Part shown: positions 54,557 to 63,162 of the stretch, in pieces
Numbering within the stretch: the stretch's first letter is position 1
Layout of the letters: the number at the start of each line of letters is the position of its first letter
DNA from: Rhodospirillaceae bacterium
Lineage (GTDB): Bacteria > Pseudomonadota > Alphaproteobacteria > UBA8366 > Aestuariispiraceae
Direction: 5' to 3'
DNA: 64,000 nucleotides
Assembly: GCA_002709955.1 (NCBI GenBank)
Contig: PAQY01000003.1
Span: 39,401 to 103,400, forward strand
The notes under the pieces: model-generated
Databases searched by the model: none
What the model saw: only the letters and a program-made list of their open reading frames with translations
What the model was told of the DNA's origin: nothing
Translations under genes and position numbers: made by a program

Positions 54557-55699
54557 TTATCTCTGACGCATGGCTTTGCTGATGATTGTGCGTTGAATCT
54601 GGGAGGTACCACCACCAATCGTGCATTGCATACCTTCCCGGAAATAACGCTCCATATCTGCTTCAGGCAACATCGAATGACCGCCCAAAATTTGCATTCC
54701 CATTCGAGAGACCGTTTGCAGCGTTTCAGATGAAAATAACTTGGCCATAGCCACTTCTTTTGCACATGGTTGATGCCGTGCGGCCAGTTCTGCCGCGCGA
54801 TAAACCAGCAATCGGGCTGCATCAACCTGGGTCTGCATGTCGGCCAGCATGTGCCGAATTACCTGAAAATCGAAGATCGGCTGATCAAATTGTTCGCGTT
54901 GATGGGCATAGGTCAGAGCATCATCAACAGCTGTTTGCGCATTCCCGACATAGGCCGCAGAAACCGCAATACGTTCCAGTTCCAAATGATCGGTTATGAT
55001 TTCCCATCCCTGGCCTTCCTGACCCAGCAGATTGCCCGCCGGAACCTTGGCATCGTCGACAAAGATTTCTGTGGTCCCGGTGGCCCGCCTGGCCAATGTT
55101 GGCAGTTTGCGAATATCCAACCCCTCTGTGTCATTGGGGATCAGCAGGACGGAAAGTCCCTTATGCTTCGCCACATCTGCATTCGTCCGAACCAACATTG
55201 CGATGACAACATCCCGGGCGGCCGCACCACTGCACCAAAGCTTTTGTCCTTTGACCACATAGTGATCTTGCTCAAGGCGGGCGCGTGTTTTGGTCGAGGC
55301 CGCATCTGATCCCGCAGACGGTTCTGATATCGAAATCGAAAAACGAATTTTCCCAGACATGAAGGGTTCAAGATAAGTGGCCTTCTGATCATCATTGCCA
55401 AATTTGACAATGTTCATCGCAGTAAAGGTTGGCACCAGAACCGTGGTTGCGAAATCGAAACCAAACTTACCCAGGCCTTCACACATCAGGGCATAGTCAA
55501 AAATGTCCCCCCCAAAGCCGCCAAATTCTTCAGGGATCAAAAGCCGCAACCAGCCCTCTGCCGCAATCCTCTCATACGCGGAATAGGGATAGGCGCGTTC
55601 TGCATCATGCTCCCGTATGTATTCACGGGTAATTTCCTTTTCCATGAAACGATCGACGGTTTCACGCCATGTTGTCTGTTCACTGTTCAGGAAATTCAT
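54557..55699 (-). CDS. Acyl-CoA dehydrogenase family protein (canonical catalytic Glu replaced by Gly)
   Basis: A 380-residue protein with the full acyl-CoA dehydrogenase fold: RFSISISEPSAGSDAASTKTRARLEQDHYVVKGQKLWCSGAA, and GGHSMLPEADMERYFREGMQ. Where the base is usually in YEGTSEIQ, it reads TIGGGTSQIQRT, so Gly replaces Glu. FAD contacts (GTSQIQ) are kept. The base may be elsewhere, or the reaction may differ. ATG at 55699 follows the MaoC stop and its GAGGAG. It belongs to the crotonase-MaoC-dehydrogenase-OYE operon. Confidence 0.87.
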   Translation of the reverse strand: MNFLNSEQTTWRETVDRFMEKEITREYIREHDAERAYPYSAYERIAAEGWLRLLIPEEFGGFGGDIFDYALMCEGLGKFGFDFATTVLVPTFTAMNIVKFGNDDQKATYLEPFMSGKIRFSISISEPSAGSDAASTKTRARLEQDHYVVKGQKLWCSGAAARDVVIAMLVRTNADVAKHKGLSVLLIPNDTEGLDIRKLPTLARRATGTTEIFVDDAKVPAGNLLGQEGQGWEIITDHLELERIAVSAAYVGNAQTAVDDALTYAHQREQFDQPIFDFQVIRHMLADMQTQVDAARLLVYRAAELAARHQPCAKEVAMAKLFSSETLQTVSRMGMQILGGHSMLPEADMERYFREGMQCTIGGGTSQIQRTIISKAMRQR

Positions 55700-55704
55700 G
55701 ATTA

Positions 55705-56181
55705 TCAAAACTCCTCTGAGTCAAATGGATTGCTGCTGGATGGCTGAAGTCGTTTGGCACGAATGAGCAGATGAAAATCACACCGCAAGATCACCTCTTT
55801 GCGCTGGTTCATGCCTTTCAATTCGGTGGTGGCGACCCCTGCCCCATTCTCTTTCGGGCGCAATGCGGTGATTTCAGAACGGGCCCAAACCGTATCACCG
55901 ATAAAGCTGGGTTTAAGAAAGCGGAGCTTGTCGATCCCATAGAAGGCTTCAACAACCGTCGAGTCGAATGGGATCAGCGCATTGACGATGGAGAAGACCA
56001 GTGATCCTTGAACCAGCCGCTGACCATAAAGGGCATTCTTCGCAAACTCTGTATTGGAATGGATTTCCAGCCAATTGCCGGTCAACATGCAAAAGTTCAC
56101 AACATCCGTTTCGGTCAATGTCCGTCCGCGAGAGGTCTTTACTTCGCCAACGACAAGATCAGGATATGGTTTATCTATCAT
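55705..56181 (-). CDS. MaoC-like (R)-enoyl-CoA hydratase
   Basis: A 158-residue single hot-dog-fold hydratase. GRTLTETDVVNFCMLTGNWLEIHSNTEFAKNALYGQRLVQGSLVFSIVNALI shows the hydratase-2 pattern with Asn/Asp and His (NWLEIHSN) and Gly-Ser at the turn. Members add water to trans-2-enoyl-CoA with R stereochemistry. It lies 21 bases after the crotonase and overlaps the leader of the dehydrogenase. It could provide the hydration step if the atypical crotonases do not. Confidence 0.87.
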   Translation of the reverse strand: MIDKPYPDLVVGEVKTSRGRTLTETDVVNFCMLTGNWLEIHSNTEFAKNALYGQRLVQGSLVFSIVNALIPFDSTVVEAFYGIDKLRFLKPSFIGDTVWARSEITALRPKENGAGVATTELKGMNQRKEVILRCDFHLLIRAKRLQPSSSNPFDSEEF

Positions 56182-56202
56182 CTAACTGCCTTCCTATTGG
56201 GG

Positions 56203-56985
56203 TCATGTGCCAGACCAAGCCGGTGGGCGGCCTTCAACAAAGGCCTGAGGGCCTTCTCTGGCGTCATTGCTGTCATAAACTGGGCGGTGCAGTGCTTCGG
56301 CCCGTGCCAGACCTGCCACACATCCAAGATCCATCCCTGCTGCAAGGGTAGCCTTTGCTGCCCGGACGGAGAGAGGCGCATTGCTGGCAATCGCAGCGGC
56401 TATTTGCTCAACCCGATCCCGCACATCCTTTGCCGTATCGCAGACATGATTGATAAACCCATATTGCGCCAAGCAGTCCGCCGTTATCGGAAGTCCTGTC
56501 AGCGCCAGTTCTGACAGGATGGAATGTGGGATCATCCATAACATGGGAACGGTCCAAGCGGTACCACGACCATGACGCACTTCAGGTATGCTGGCCTGGG
56601 ATCCGCTAAGTGCGACACGAATATCTGCATGCATCGCCAGCAACATGCCTGCACCAAGAAAATGCCCTTCCAGTGCTGCAATGATGGGCTTGGAAACCGA
56701 TCGCATGCGCATCTGGAAGGGGTCTGCCATATGTGTCAGAATATCATCATTTCGGGCACGATATTCCGCCATTTGCTTCAGGTCCATTCCCGCGCAGAAC
56801 ACCCCACATGGGGCTGCATCCAGTACAACAACGCGGATGTCATCATCCGCATCGATTTGATCCCAAAGTTCCGTCAAACGATTGGCCGTTAAAATATCAA
56901 TTGCATTGCGCTGTCGGGGTCGATTCAGCGTAATTCGAGCGATCCCATCACCCTTGGAAAATAGGAGCGGCAAATCCGTCCCCAT
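56203..56985 (-). CDS. Enoyl-CoA hydratase/isomerase family protein 2 (one catalytic Glu missing)
   Basis: A 260-residue paralogue of the crotonase at 49293. FCAGMDLKQM is the oxyanion segment. The Glu144 position is Leu (FLGAGMLLAMHAD), while Glu164 is kept in ASIPEVRHG. The C-terminus (NDAREGPQAFVEGRPPAWSGT) is standard. It heads an operon with MaoC, acyl-CoA dehydrogenase and Old Yellow Enzyme, divergent from the AtuA-type genes. Both crotonases share the same loss, so this is a family trait rather than decay. Confidence 0.87.
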   Translation of the reverse strand: MGTDLPLLFSKGDGIARITLNRPRQRNAIDILTANRLTELWDQIDADDDIRVVVLDAAPCGVFCAGMDLKQMAEYRARNDDILTHMADPFQMRMRSVSKPIIAALEGHFLGAGMLLAMHADIRVALSGSQASIPEVRHGRGTAWTVPMLWMIPHSILSELALTGLPITADCLAQYGFINHVCDTAKDVRDRVEQIAAAIASNAPLSVRAAKATLAAGMDLGCVAGLARAEALHRPVYDSNDAREGPQAFVEGRPPAWSGT

Positions 56986-57050
56986 ATGTCATTCCCCTTT
57001 TCGCTTGCAGACGCAGCGCACCAAATTCTGACCAGAAGCTATCCTGATAC

Positions 57051-57110
57051 ACATTAGGCAGCGTGTTGTTTTGGGTCAATAATAAATTCCATCTTGCGGA
57101 ATTGAATTTC
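57051..57110 (-). promoter_or_regulatory. Promoter of crotonase 2 operon with IclR-type motif
   Basis: On the minus strand TTGACC (57079-57074), 17 bases, TAATGT (57056-57051) is a sound sigma-70 promoter. TTGCGGAATTGAATTTC at 57094-57110 is the third copy of the motif seen at 43617 and 50141, placed 15 bases upstream of the -35, as for an activator. A TTGACA at 57120 may serve the divergent AtuA genes. Confidence 0.5.
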
Positions 57111-57246
57111 AAAAACTCATTGACAATCAGATTTGAACAGGCAAGTTTAAACGTGGAAATAAGCCGAACTGTTCTTCCTTTTGCACCTGGCATCAAGGTC
57201 GCGAAAACAAACAAATCACGGCGTCAAGAATAACCAGGAGCCGCAC

Positions 57247-58611
57247 ATGAAGAAGCAACTGAGGTTGGGATCAGGATCTGGGTTTTGGGGCGATGCGCTA
57301 GACCCGGCGGTCGAATTACTGGAGCATGGCTCACTCGACTACCTTTCAATGGATTATCTGGCTGAATTAACCATGGCCTTGCTGCAACGTCAGCGATTGA
57401 AGGATCCATCCCTGGGTTATATCCCAGACCTCACAACACATATGCGGGAATTGCTACCCTTGGCCCGAAAATCCGGTACCCGCATCATCTGTAATGGCGG
57501 GGGTGCCAATCCCCGCGCCGGGGCCGAGAAAGTTCGAGATCTGGCCCGTGAACTGGGTCTTAAGGGAATGCGGATCGCCGTGGTTGAAGGCGATGATATG
57601 CTGCCGCAACTGGATGCGTTGCTACAGTCAGGCCATGACCTCACAAATATCGATACCGGGGAACAGGACCTCGCTGCCCTGAGAAATCGCATTGTGTCTG
57701 CGAATGTTTACACCGACTCTTCTGGAATAGTATCTGCGCTGGAACAAGGGGCGGATGTCGTCATCGCCGGCCGCGTGTCGGACAATGCGCTGTATGTCGG
57801 CCCCGTCATGCATGAATTTGGCTGGACATATTCAGACGCTGATACCGACCGTATTGCAGCGGCAATCACGGTCGGCCATGTCGTTGAATGCGCCGCGGCA
57901 ACGACGGGGGGAATGTCTTCACGCTTTGCTGAAATGCCGAGTATGGGCCGTGTTGGATTTCCGATCGTCGAATTCGAACCAGATGGATCTGCGACCATCA
58001 CCAAGCTGCCGGGCACGGGGGGGCGCGTCGATGAATTCACTGTGAAAGAACACCTGGTCTATGAAATCGGTGATCCGTCCCGTTACCTGATGCCCGACGG
58101 CGTGGCCAATTTCTGCAAGGTTAAAATTGATGATCAGGGAAATGATCGGGTTCGCCTTACCGAAATGGCAGGAACCGGTCGACCAGACTTGTTAAAAATG
58201 GTCGTTGGTTACGAGGATGGATGGATCGGCGAAGGCATGATGTTCTTCCCATGGCCCTATGCCCTGGAACGTGCCGAAAAGGCGCGACAAACCTTAGGTG
58301 AACGGTTTGAGCGTCTGGGATTGAAGGCATCCGCAATTCAGTTTGATCTGGTCGGGGTCAACATGTTGCATGGGCCCGCATCGCCAATGCCCGATTACGA
58401 CCCTTCCGAAATCGGTTTGCGGGTAGCCGTCCATACGGAAAGCAAAGCGGAAGCAGAGAAAATCCGCCGGGCTTGTGCACAACTTTGGATCATGGGGCCG
58501 GGTGGGACGTCCTTTGGCACCCCGATGAAACCCAGGCCGGTCTATGGCGTGTGGTCAACACTGATCCCCCGGTCTTACATTTCTCAGACCACAGAAATTC
58601 TGGAGGCATGA
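57247..58611 (+). CDS. AtuA-family (DUF1446) acyclic-terpene-utilisation-like protein
   Basis: A 454-residue DUF1446 protein. LRLGSGSGFWGDALDPAVELLEHGSLDYLSMDYLAELTMALLQRQR is the conserved opening, then TRIICNGGGANPRAGAEKV and VVIAGRVSDNALYVGPVMHEFGW. Members occur with terpenoid and organic-acid CoA pathways and have no proven reaction. ATG at 57247 has AGGAG six bases upstream. No AtuC/AtuF-type carboxylase is present in the window, so the role here is probably not geranyl-CoA carboxylation. Confidence 0.88.
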   Translation: MKKQLRLGSGSGFWGDALDPAVELLEHGSLDYLSMDYLAELTMALLQRQRLKDPSLGYIPDLTTHMRELLPLARKSGTRIICNGGGANPRAGAEKVRDLARELGLKGMRIAVVEGDDMLPQLDALLQSGHDLTNIDTGEQDLAALRNRIVSANVYTDSSGIVSALEQGADVVIAGRVSDNALYVGPVMHEFGWTYSDADTDRIAAAITVGHVVECAAATTGGMSSRFAEMPSMGRVGFPIVEFEPDGSATITKLPGTGGRVDEFTVKEHLVYEIGDPSRYLMPDGVANFCKVKIDDQGNDRVRLTEMAGTGRPDLLKMVVGYEDGWIGEGMMFFPWPYALERAEKARQTLGERFERLGLKASAIQFDLVGVNMLHGPASPMPDYDPSEIGLRVAVHTESKAEAEKIRRACAQLWIMGPGGTSFGTPMKPRPVYGVWSTLIPRSYISQTTEILEA

Positions 58612-58613
58612 CC

Positions 58614-58925
58614 ATGACATTACTTCGGGATATCGCCTATGTACGATCCGGCGATAAAGGCGATGTCGTTTCTGTTGGCGTCATTGCCCGGCATCCAAAG
58701 GATTATCCTGCCCTGCTGCGCAGCCTGACCGCGACCGCCGTTAAAGACTTGTTCGGCAGTTGGATAACCGGGGATGTGGAGATTTATCCCATGGATAATA
58801 TCGACTCTGTCGTTGTCATTATGCGAGGAGCCCTGGGCGGTGGTGCGACCCGGACCCTGCGGCTGGACCAGACCGGTAAAGCCATGGGAAACGGCTTGTT
58901 GCGTTTGCCAGTGATCGCGGAATAA
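58614..58925 (+). CDS. AtuA-like small partner protein
   Basis: A 103-residue protein starting MTLLRDIAYVRSGDKGDVVSVGVIARHPKDYPALLRSL. The RSGDKGD motif and RGALGGGATRTLRLDQTGKAMGNGLLRLPV end mark the short AtuA-like ferredoxin-fold protein that is often fused to the C-terminus of, or encoded beside, DUF1446 proteins. ATG 58614 has GGAGG seven bases upstream; ATG 58608 would be too close. Two bases after the AtuA stop, so a complex of the two is likely. Confidence 0.85.
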   Translation: MTLLRDIAYVRSGDKGDVVSVGVIARHPKDYPALLRSLTATAVKDLFGSWITGDVEIYPMDNIDSVVVIMRGALGGGATRTLRLDQTGKAMGNGLLRLPVIAE

Positions 58926-58931
58926 ACCGGA

Positions 58932-60092
58932 ATGGCACTTGACGCAGACACCTTTCGACAGATCACGGAAACCATCGACCGGTTTGTCAGGGATCGCCTG
59001 ATCCCAGCCGAAGCCCAGGTTGATGAAGACAATGCTATTCCGACTGATATTATCTCAGAAATGCGGGATTTGGGTCTGTTCGGTCTTTCGATCCCTGAGG
59101 AATATGGTGGGCTTGGCCTGACCATGTCCGAAGAAGTGGAGCTGACTTTTCGGTTGGGGCGCGCCTCACCCGCATTTCGCTCCCTGATTGGCACAAATAA
59201 CGGCATTGGCTCACAGGGCATCCTGTTGGACGGAACCGATCAGCAGAAACAGAAATGGTTGCCGCGCCTGGCATCAGGGGAAATCATTGGTTCTTTCGCT
59301 CTGACCGAACCAGATTCCGGGTCTGACGCCGCCTCTATCAGTCTTTCAGCGCAACCCGACGGCCCTGATTTCATTCTAAATGGCACAAAACGCTATATCA
59401 CAAATGCGCCCATTGCCGGTCTGTTCACAGTCATGGCCCGATCCGATAGCACGCTTCAGGGTGCCAAAGGCATAACAGCGTTCCTGGTTGAGGCCGACAC
59501 GCCGGGCCTGAGCGTTGGGCCGCCAGATCGGAAAATGGGACAGCGCGGCGCAAAAACGGCAGATGTTATCTTTCAGGACTGTCGCGTTCCGGCCAGTGCC
59601 ATTATCGGGGGCATTGCAGGGCGAGGATTCGCTACCGCAATGAAAGTTCTGGACCGGGGACGGTTGCACATTTCAGCAGTTTGCGTTGGCGCGGCGGAGC
59701 GGCTTCTTAATGATGCCCTCACGTTTGCGATGACCCGACGGCAATTTGGGGCACCGATTGCAGAATTTCAATTAATCCAAGCGATGTTGGCAGACAGCCG
59801 CACAGAGCTTTATGCCGCAAAAAGCATGGTCACCGATGCAGCCCGCCGACGCGATGCAGGCGAGGCTGTCTCCCTGGAAGCGAGTTGCTGCAAACTTTTC
59901 TGTTCTGAAATGGTCGGGCGAATTGCGGACCGGGCGGTACAGATCCATGGGGGAGCCGGTTACATGTCCGATTACCCTGTAGAACGCTTCTACAGAGATG
60001 TCCGTCTCTTCCGGTTATATGAAGGAACATCCCAAATCCAACAACTCGTCATCGCCCGAAACATGATCCGAAAGCATCAAGACGAACTGTAA
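58932..60092 (+). CDS. Acyl-CoA dehydrogenase (canonical active site)
   Basis: A 386-residue dehydrogenase. GSFALTEPDSGSDAASISLSAQPDGPDFILNGTKRYITNAPIAGLFTVMARSD and VQIHGGAGYMSDYPVERFYRDVRLFRLYEGTSQIQQLVI are textbook blocks, and the catalytic Glu is present in YEGTSQIQ, unlike the other two dehydrogenases of the window. It oxidises an acyl-CoA to enoyl-CoA using electron-transfer flavoprotein. It follows the AtuA pair by six bases. Confidence 0.92.
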   Translation: MALDADTFRQITETIDRFVRDRLIPAEAQVDEDNAIPTDIISEMRDLGLFGLSIPEEYGGLGLTMSEEVELTFRLGRASPAFRSLIGTNNGIGSQGILLDGTDQQKQKWLPRLASGEIIGSFALTEPDSGSDAASISLSAQPDGPDFILNGTKRYITNAPIAGLFTVMARSDSTLQGAKGITAFLVEADTPGLSVGPPDRKMGQRGAKTADVIFQDCRVPASAIIGGIAGRGFATAMKVLDRGRLHISAVCVGAAERLLNDALTFAMTRRQFGAPIAEFQLIQAMLADSRTELYAAKSMVTDAARRRDAGEAVSLEASCCKLFCSEMVGRIADRAVQIHGGAGYMSDYPVERFYRDVRLFRLYEGTSQIQQLVIARNMIRKHQDEL

Positions 60093-60236
60093 CGGCTAAA
60101 AGCATAATCAATCGGCCTAACTGACCCGGTAGAAACCTGTTTTATATGACCGGCGCATTAAGCACTCTTATGAAGTCATAATCAGTTCTCAGATGATGCA
60201 TTCCTACATTGTAAAGTTTATCAGAAATAAAATCAG

Positions 60237-60285
60237 TACCGAATGACAATCGGTATTGACACAAAAAAATACTTAGTCTCATACT
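60237..60285 (+). promoter_or_regulatory. Promoter and dyad upstream of the DctP-type gene
   Basis: TACCGA-N7-TCGGTA (60237-60255) is a perfect dyad directly followed by TTGACA (60256-60261) and, 18 bases on, CATACT (60280-60285). The dyad touching the -35 suggests a regulator site for the TRAP operon. Regulator unknown. Confidence 0.55.
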
Positions 60286-60322
60286 TCTTTCAATATCAAT
60301 AATGATGAACAGGAGGGTAAAG

Positions 60323-61291
60323 ATGAGACGGTATTTTGCAGTTCTGGGTCTATCGACGCTTTTACTTACAGGTGCCCCTGCCCATGCAGAGGAAGCCGTG
60401 TTGAAAGGCGCGATGTTCATTAAGTCTGACAAATCGTTGTTTCGGTCAGTCTTTAATCAATTCGTTGAACGGGTAAATGAAACGGGAAAGGGGCTGGTTC
60501 GCATTGATCCGGTACTGGGTCCTGAAGCAATTCCATCCCGGGAAATGCCCAATGCCCTGACCGAGGGTGTGATTGATATTGCCGGGCTTCCCCCCGCATA
60601 CTATCGGGGCATTATTCTTGAGGCGGATGCCCTTCAATTGGCTTCGGTCCCTCCTGCCGAGCAGCGCAAGAATGGTGCCATTGACTATCTGCAAACCCGC
60701 TATAATGCCGCTGGCTGGCAGTTCCTAGCACAATACGGATATGGGCTGCAGTTCCACCTGTTCCTGGACGAACCTATCGAAACACTGGCGGATCTGAAGG
60801 ATTTCCCTCTTCGCACGACCCCAACCTACCGACATTTCTTTGATGCGCTTGGGGCGCGCCAGGTAGAAACCAGCCGTGGTGAACTTTACACCGCGATGGA
60901 GCGCGGCGTGGTGAATGGTTATGCCAATGCCATGTCCGAAGTTGCGCCCGCTGGTTGGGATGAAGTGACGAAATACCGTGTTGATCCCGGATTCTATCAC
61001 GCCGTCGTTACGATCACGGTCAACAAGGAGCGTTGGGATGCCTTGTCCGATGAGCAAAAGGCTGTGCTTTCCAGCGCTGCAGAAGCCGTCGAAATGGAAA
61101 TGGCACCTGCCATGGTCGCAGCAGACCAGGCGGAAGGTCAAAAAATGGTTGATAAAGGAATGACGGTTATCACCCTTTCCAAGGATGACGCGGCCAACCT
61201 GCAAGATATGGCGCTTAGTGCCTATTGGTCGCTTTTGGAAGGCGAAAATGCAGACAGCATTGGGAAATTGCGGCCATTGTTGTCTGAGTAA
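60323..61291 (+). CDS. dctP: TRAP transporter binding protein, DctP type
   Basis: A 322-residue secreted DctP-type protein. Signal peptide MRRYFAVLGLSTLLLTGAPAHAEE; the mature protein includes GVIDIAGLPPAYYRGIILEADALQLASVPPAEQRK and the key Arg region LKDFPLRTTPTYRHFFDALGARQVETSRGELYTAMERGVVNGYANAMSE, where the Arg of PLRT binds a carboxylate. AGGAGGG precedes the ATG. Ligand is most likely an organic acid. This is a different class from the TAXI importer nearby. Confidence 0.9.
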   Translation: MRRYFAVLGLSTLLLTGAPAHAEEAVLKGAMFIKSDKSLFRSVFNQFVERVNETGKGLVRIDPVLGPEAIPSREMPNALTEGVIDIAGLPPAYYRGIILEADALQLASVPPAEQRKNGAIDYLQTRYNAAGWQFLAQYGYGLQFHLFLDEPIETLADLKDFPLRTTPTYRHFFDALGARQVETSRGELYTAMERGVVNGYANAMSEVAPAGWDEVTKYRVDPGFYHAVVTITVNKERWDALSDEQKAVLSSAAEAVEMEMAPAMVAADQAEGQKMVDKGMTVITLSKDDAANLQDMALSAYWSLLEGENADSIGKLRPLLSE

Positions 61292-61323
61292 AGAACCCCC
61301 TGTTTGAACGGAAAGTTAAAATT

Positions 61324-61839
61324 ATGCGCGCTGTAAGACTGTTTGACCGCCTGATTGATGGGCTGGCAGTTCTTGCAGCGTGCATTCTTTTTGCGATCAC
61401 TTTTCTCATCGCCTTTGATGCCTTAAGTCGGCATATCCCATTTGCACCGCGCCTTAATGGCGTTATCGAGCTTACCGAATATGCTCTCTACATCGTTACC
61501 GTTCTGGCGTCTCCCTGGGCCCTGAGGTTGGGGGCGCATATCATGGTCGAAATTGTGACCGACTCGCTGTCTCCAAAATGGAAATCCATTGCGGCTGTGA
61601 TGGTCAATTTGATTGGCCTGATTGTCTCGGCAACCCTGATTTACGCTGGAGGCCTTGCCACATGGAAAGCCTGGATGGCGGGCACATTAGTGTTTAAGTC
61701 ATTCATCTTTCCACAATTCTGGCTGCTGCTTCCATTACCAATCGGTGCACTGCTGTTATTGATAGAATTTCTCCTGCGCCTGTCTGGCATACGCGGTCGT
61801 ACACCGCCCACCCTGCAACACCAAATCCAAGAAGGTTAA
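61324..61839 (+). CDS. dctQ: TRAP transporter small permease, DctQ type
   Basis: A 171-residue membrane protein with four helices (AVLAACILFAITFLIAFDALSRH; LYIVTVLASPWALRLGAHI; IAAVMVNLIGLIVSATLIYAGG; WLLLPLPIGALLLLIEFLLRL). This is the usual DctQ size and the G-H-I motif after helix 2 is typical. It lies 33 bases after DctP and six before DctM. Confidence 0.9.
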   Translation: MRAVRLFDRLIDGLAVLAACILFAITFLIAFDALSRHIPFAPRLNGVIELTEYALYIVTVLASPWALRLGAHIMVEIVTDSLSPKWKSIAAVMVNLIGLIVSATLIYAGGLATWKAWMAGTLVFKSFIFPQFWLLLPLPIGALLLLIEFLLRLSGIRGRTPPTLQHQIQEG

Positions 61840-61845
61840 AATCAT

Positions 61846-63162
61846 ATGGAATGGTATTTTGCCCTTCCCCTTTTGCTGGGTGGCGTGATTTTTTTGATGA
61901 TGCTGGGAACGCCAGTCGCCTTCGCTTTCCTAGGGGTCAATGTGGTCGGTGCCCTGGTTTTCCTGGAAGGAAATGGGGGATTGATCCAATTGGCCCGGAA
62001 TGCGGTTGATGCGGTCTCGTCCTTCTCACTCGCCCCCATCGCAATGTTTGTCCTGATGGGAGAGATCCTGTTTCAGACCCGCCTTGCCCATCGTGCGATT
62101 GATGCCGTGGACCGTTTGATTCTGCGAGTGCCCGGTCGGTTGTCCCTGGTGGCGATCTGTGGCGGGACCGTATTTTCAACTCTTTCCGGCTCAACAATGG
62201 CTAATACCGCTCTTCTGGGCAGCACCTTGTTACCCGACATGCGCAAGCGTGGGTATCATCCCACCATCGCCATGGGGCCGATCATGGCAACGGGTGGTAT
62301 CGCAATGTTGATTCCCCCATCTGCCTTGGCTGTTCTATTAGGCAGTCTGGCTGGTATCTCGATTGGTAAATTGTTAATCGCAGGCATCGTCCCTGGCTTG
62401 TTAATGGCCTGTTTGTGCATTGGCTATGTGGTTATTCGATGCCATCTGAACCCCAGCCTTGCCCCCAGCCAGGACGTGCAGGCGATGTCGTTCAGGGAAC
62501 GCATAGATCCCTTCTTGAAACATGTTGTTCCCTTGTTCGGATTGTTTGTTCTGGTCGTCGGCGGGATTCTGACCGGTGTCGCAACCCCCAGCGAATCCGC
62601 TGCATTAGGAGCCATCGGCGCGTTGATCGCCGCAATGCTGTACCGCCAGTTAACCTGGGAGTCCCTGAAGCTGGCCTTGATGGAAACGACAAAAATTACT
62701 GTCACCATCTTACTAATCATTGCCGGTTCACTGACATTCTCTCAGATTCTTGCTTTCTCGGGGGCAACTTCCGGCCTATTGACCATGGTGAATGCCCTGG
62801 GTCTGGACCCGATGGTTCAGCTGTTCGCGATGATCGGTATCCTGCTGTTCCTGGGGGCCTTCATGGACCAACTCAGCATGTTACTGATCACGCTGCCATT
62901 CTTCATGCCAATGGCGACGGCGGCAGGATATGAACCCGTGTGGTTTGGTGTGATCCTGTTGCTGGTGATGGAGATCAGCCTGACGACGCCGCCATTCGGA
63001 CTGCTGTTATTTGTCATGAAAGGTGTTGCCCCGCCAGAAGTCACGATGCGGCAGGTCTATATGGCTGCGGCCCCATTCGTCGGGTTAGGATTGTTGCTGT
63101 TGTTGTGCATCATATTTGTGCCAGAACTGGCAACAGGATTGGTATCACTAACCAGCCCTTAA
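61846..63162 (+). CDS. dctM: TRAP transporter large permease, DctM type
   Basis: A 438-residue membrane protein with about twelve helices. SLAPIAMFVLMGEILFQTRLAHRAIDAVDRLILRVPGRLSLVAICGGTVFSTLSGSTMANTALLGSTLLPDMRKRGYHPTIAMGPIMATGGIAMLIPPSALAVLLGSLAGISIGKLLIAGIVPG is the DctM core. FMDQLSMLLITLPFFMPMA is the second conserved block. It completes the DctPQM importer. The stop overlaps the convergent hydrolase stop by four bases. Confidence 0.92.
   Translation: MEWYFALPLLLGGVIFLMMLGTPVAFAFLGVNVVGALVFLEGNGGLIQLARNAVDAVSSFSLAPIAMFVLMGEILFQTRLAHRAIDAVDRLILRVPGRLSLVAICGGTVFSTLSGSTMANTALLGSTLLPDMRKRGYHPTIAMGPIMATGGIAMLIPPSALAVLLGSLAGISIGKLLIAGIVPGLLMACLCIGYVVIRCHLNPSLAPSQDVQAMSFRERIDPFLKHVVPLFGLFVLVVGGILTGVATPSESAALGAIGALIAAMLYRQLTWESLKLALMETTKITVTILLIIAGSLTFSQILAFSGATSGLLTMVNALGLDPMVQLFAMIGILLFLGAFMDQLSMLLITLPFFMPMATAAGYEPVWFGVILLLVMEISLTTPPFGLLLFVMKGVAPPEVTMRQVYMAAAPFVGLGLLLLLCIIFVPELATGLVSLTSP

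Noticed and set aside
54550..54825. N-terminal extension of the Old Yellow Enzyme frame
   Set aside because: It overlaps the acyl-CoA dehydrogenase coding end and is Cys/Trp-rich without similarity; the protein starts naturally at 54549.
58473..58613. Upstream extension of the AtuA-like small protein
   Set aside because: It lies within the AtuA gene; GGAGG with seven-base spacing marks ATG 58614.
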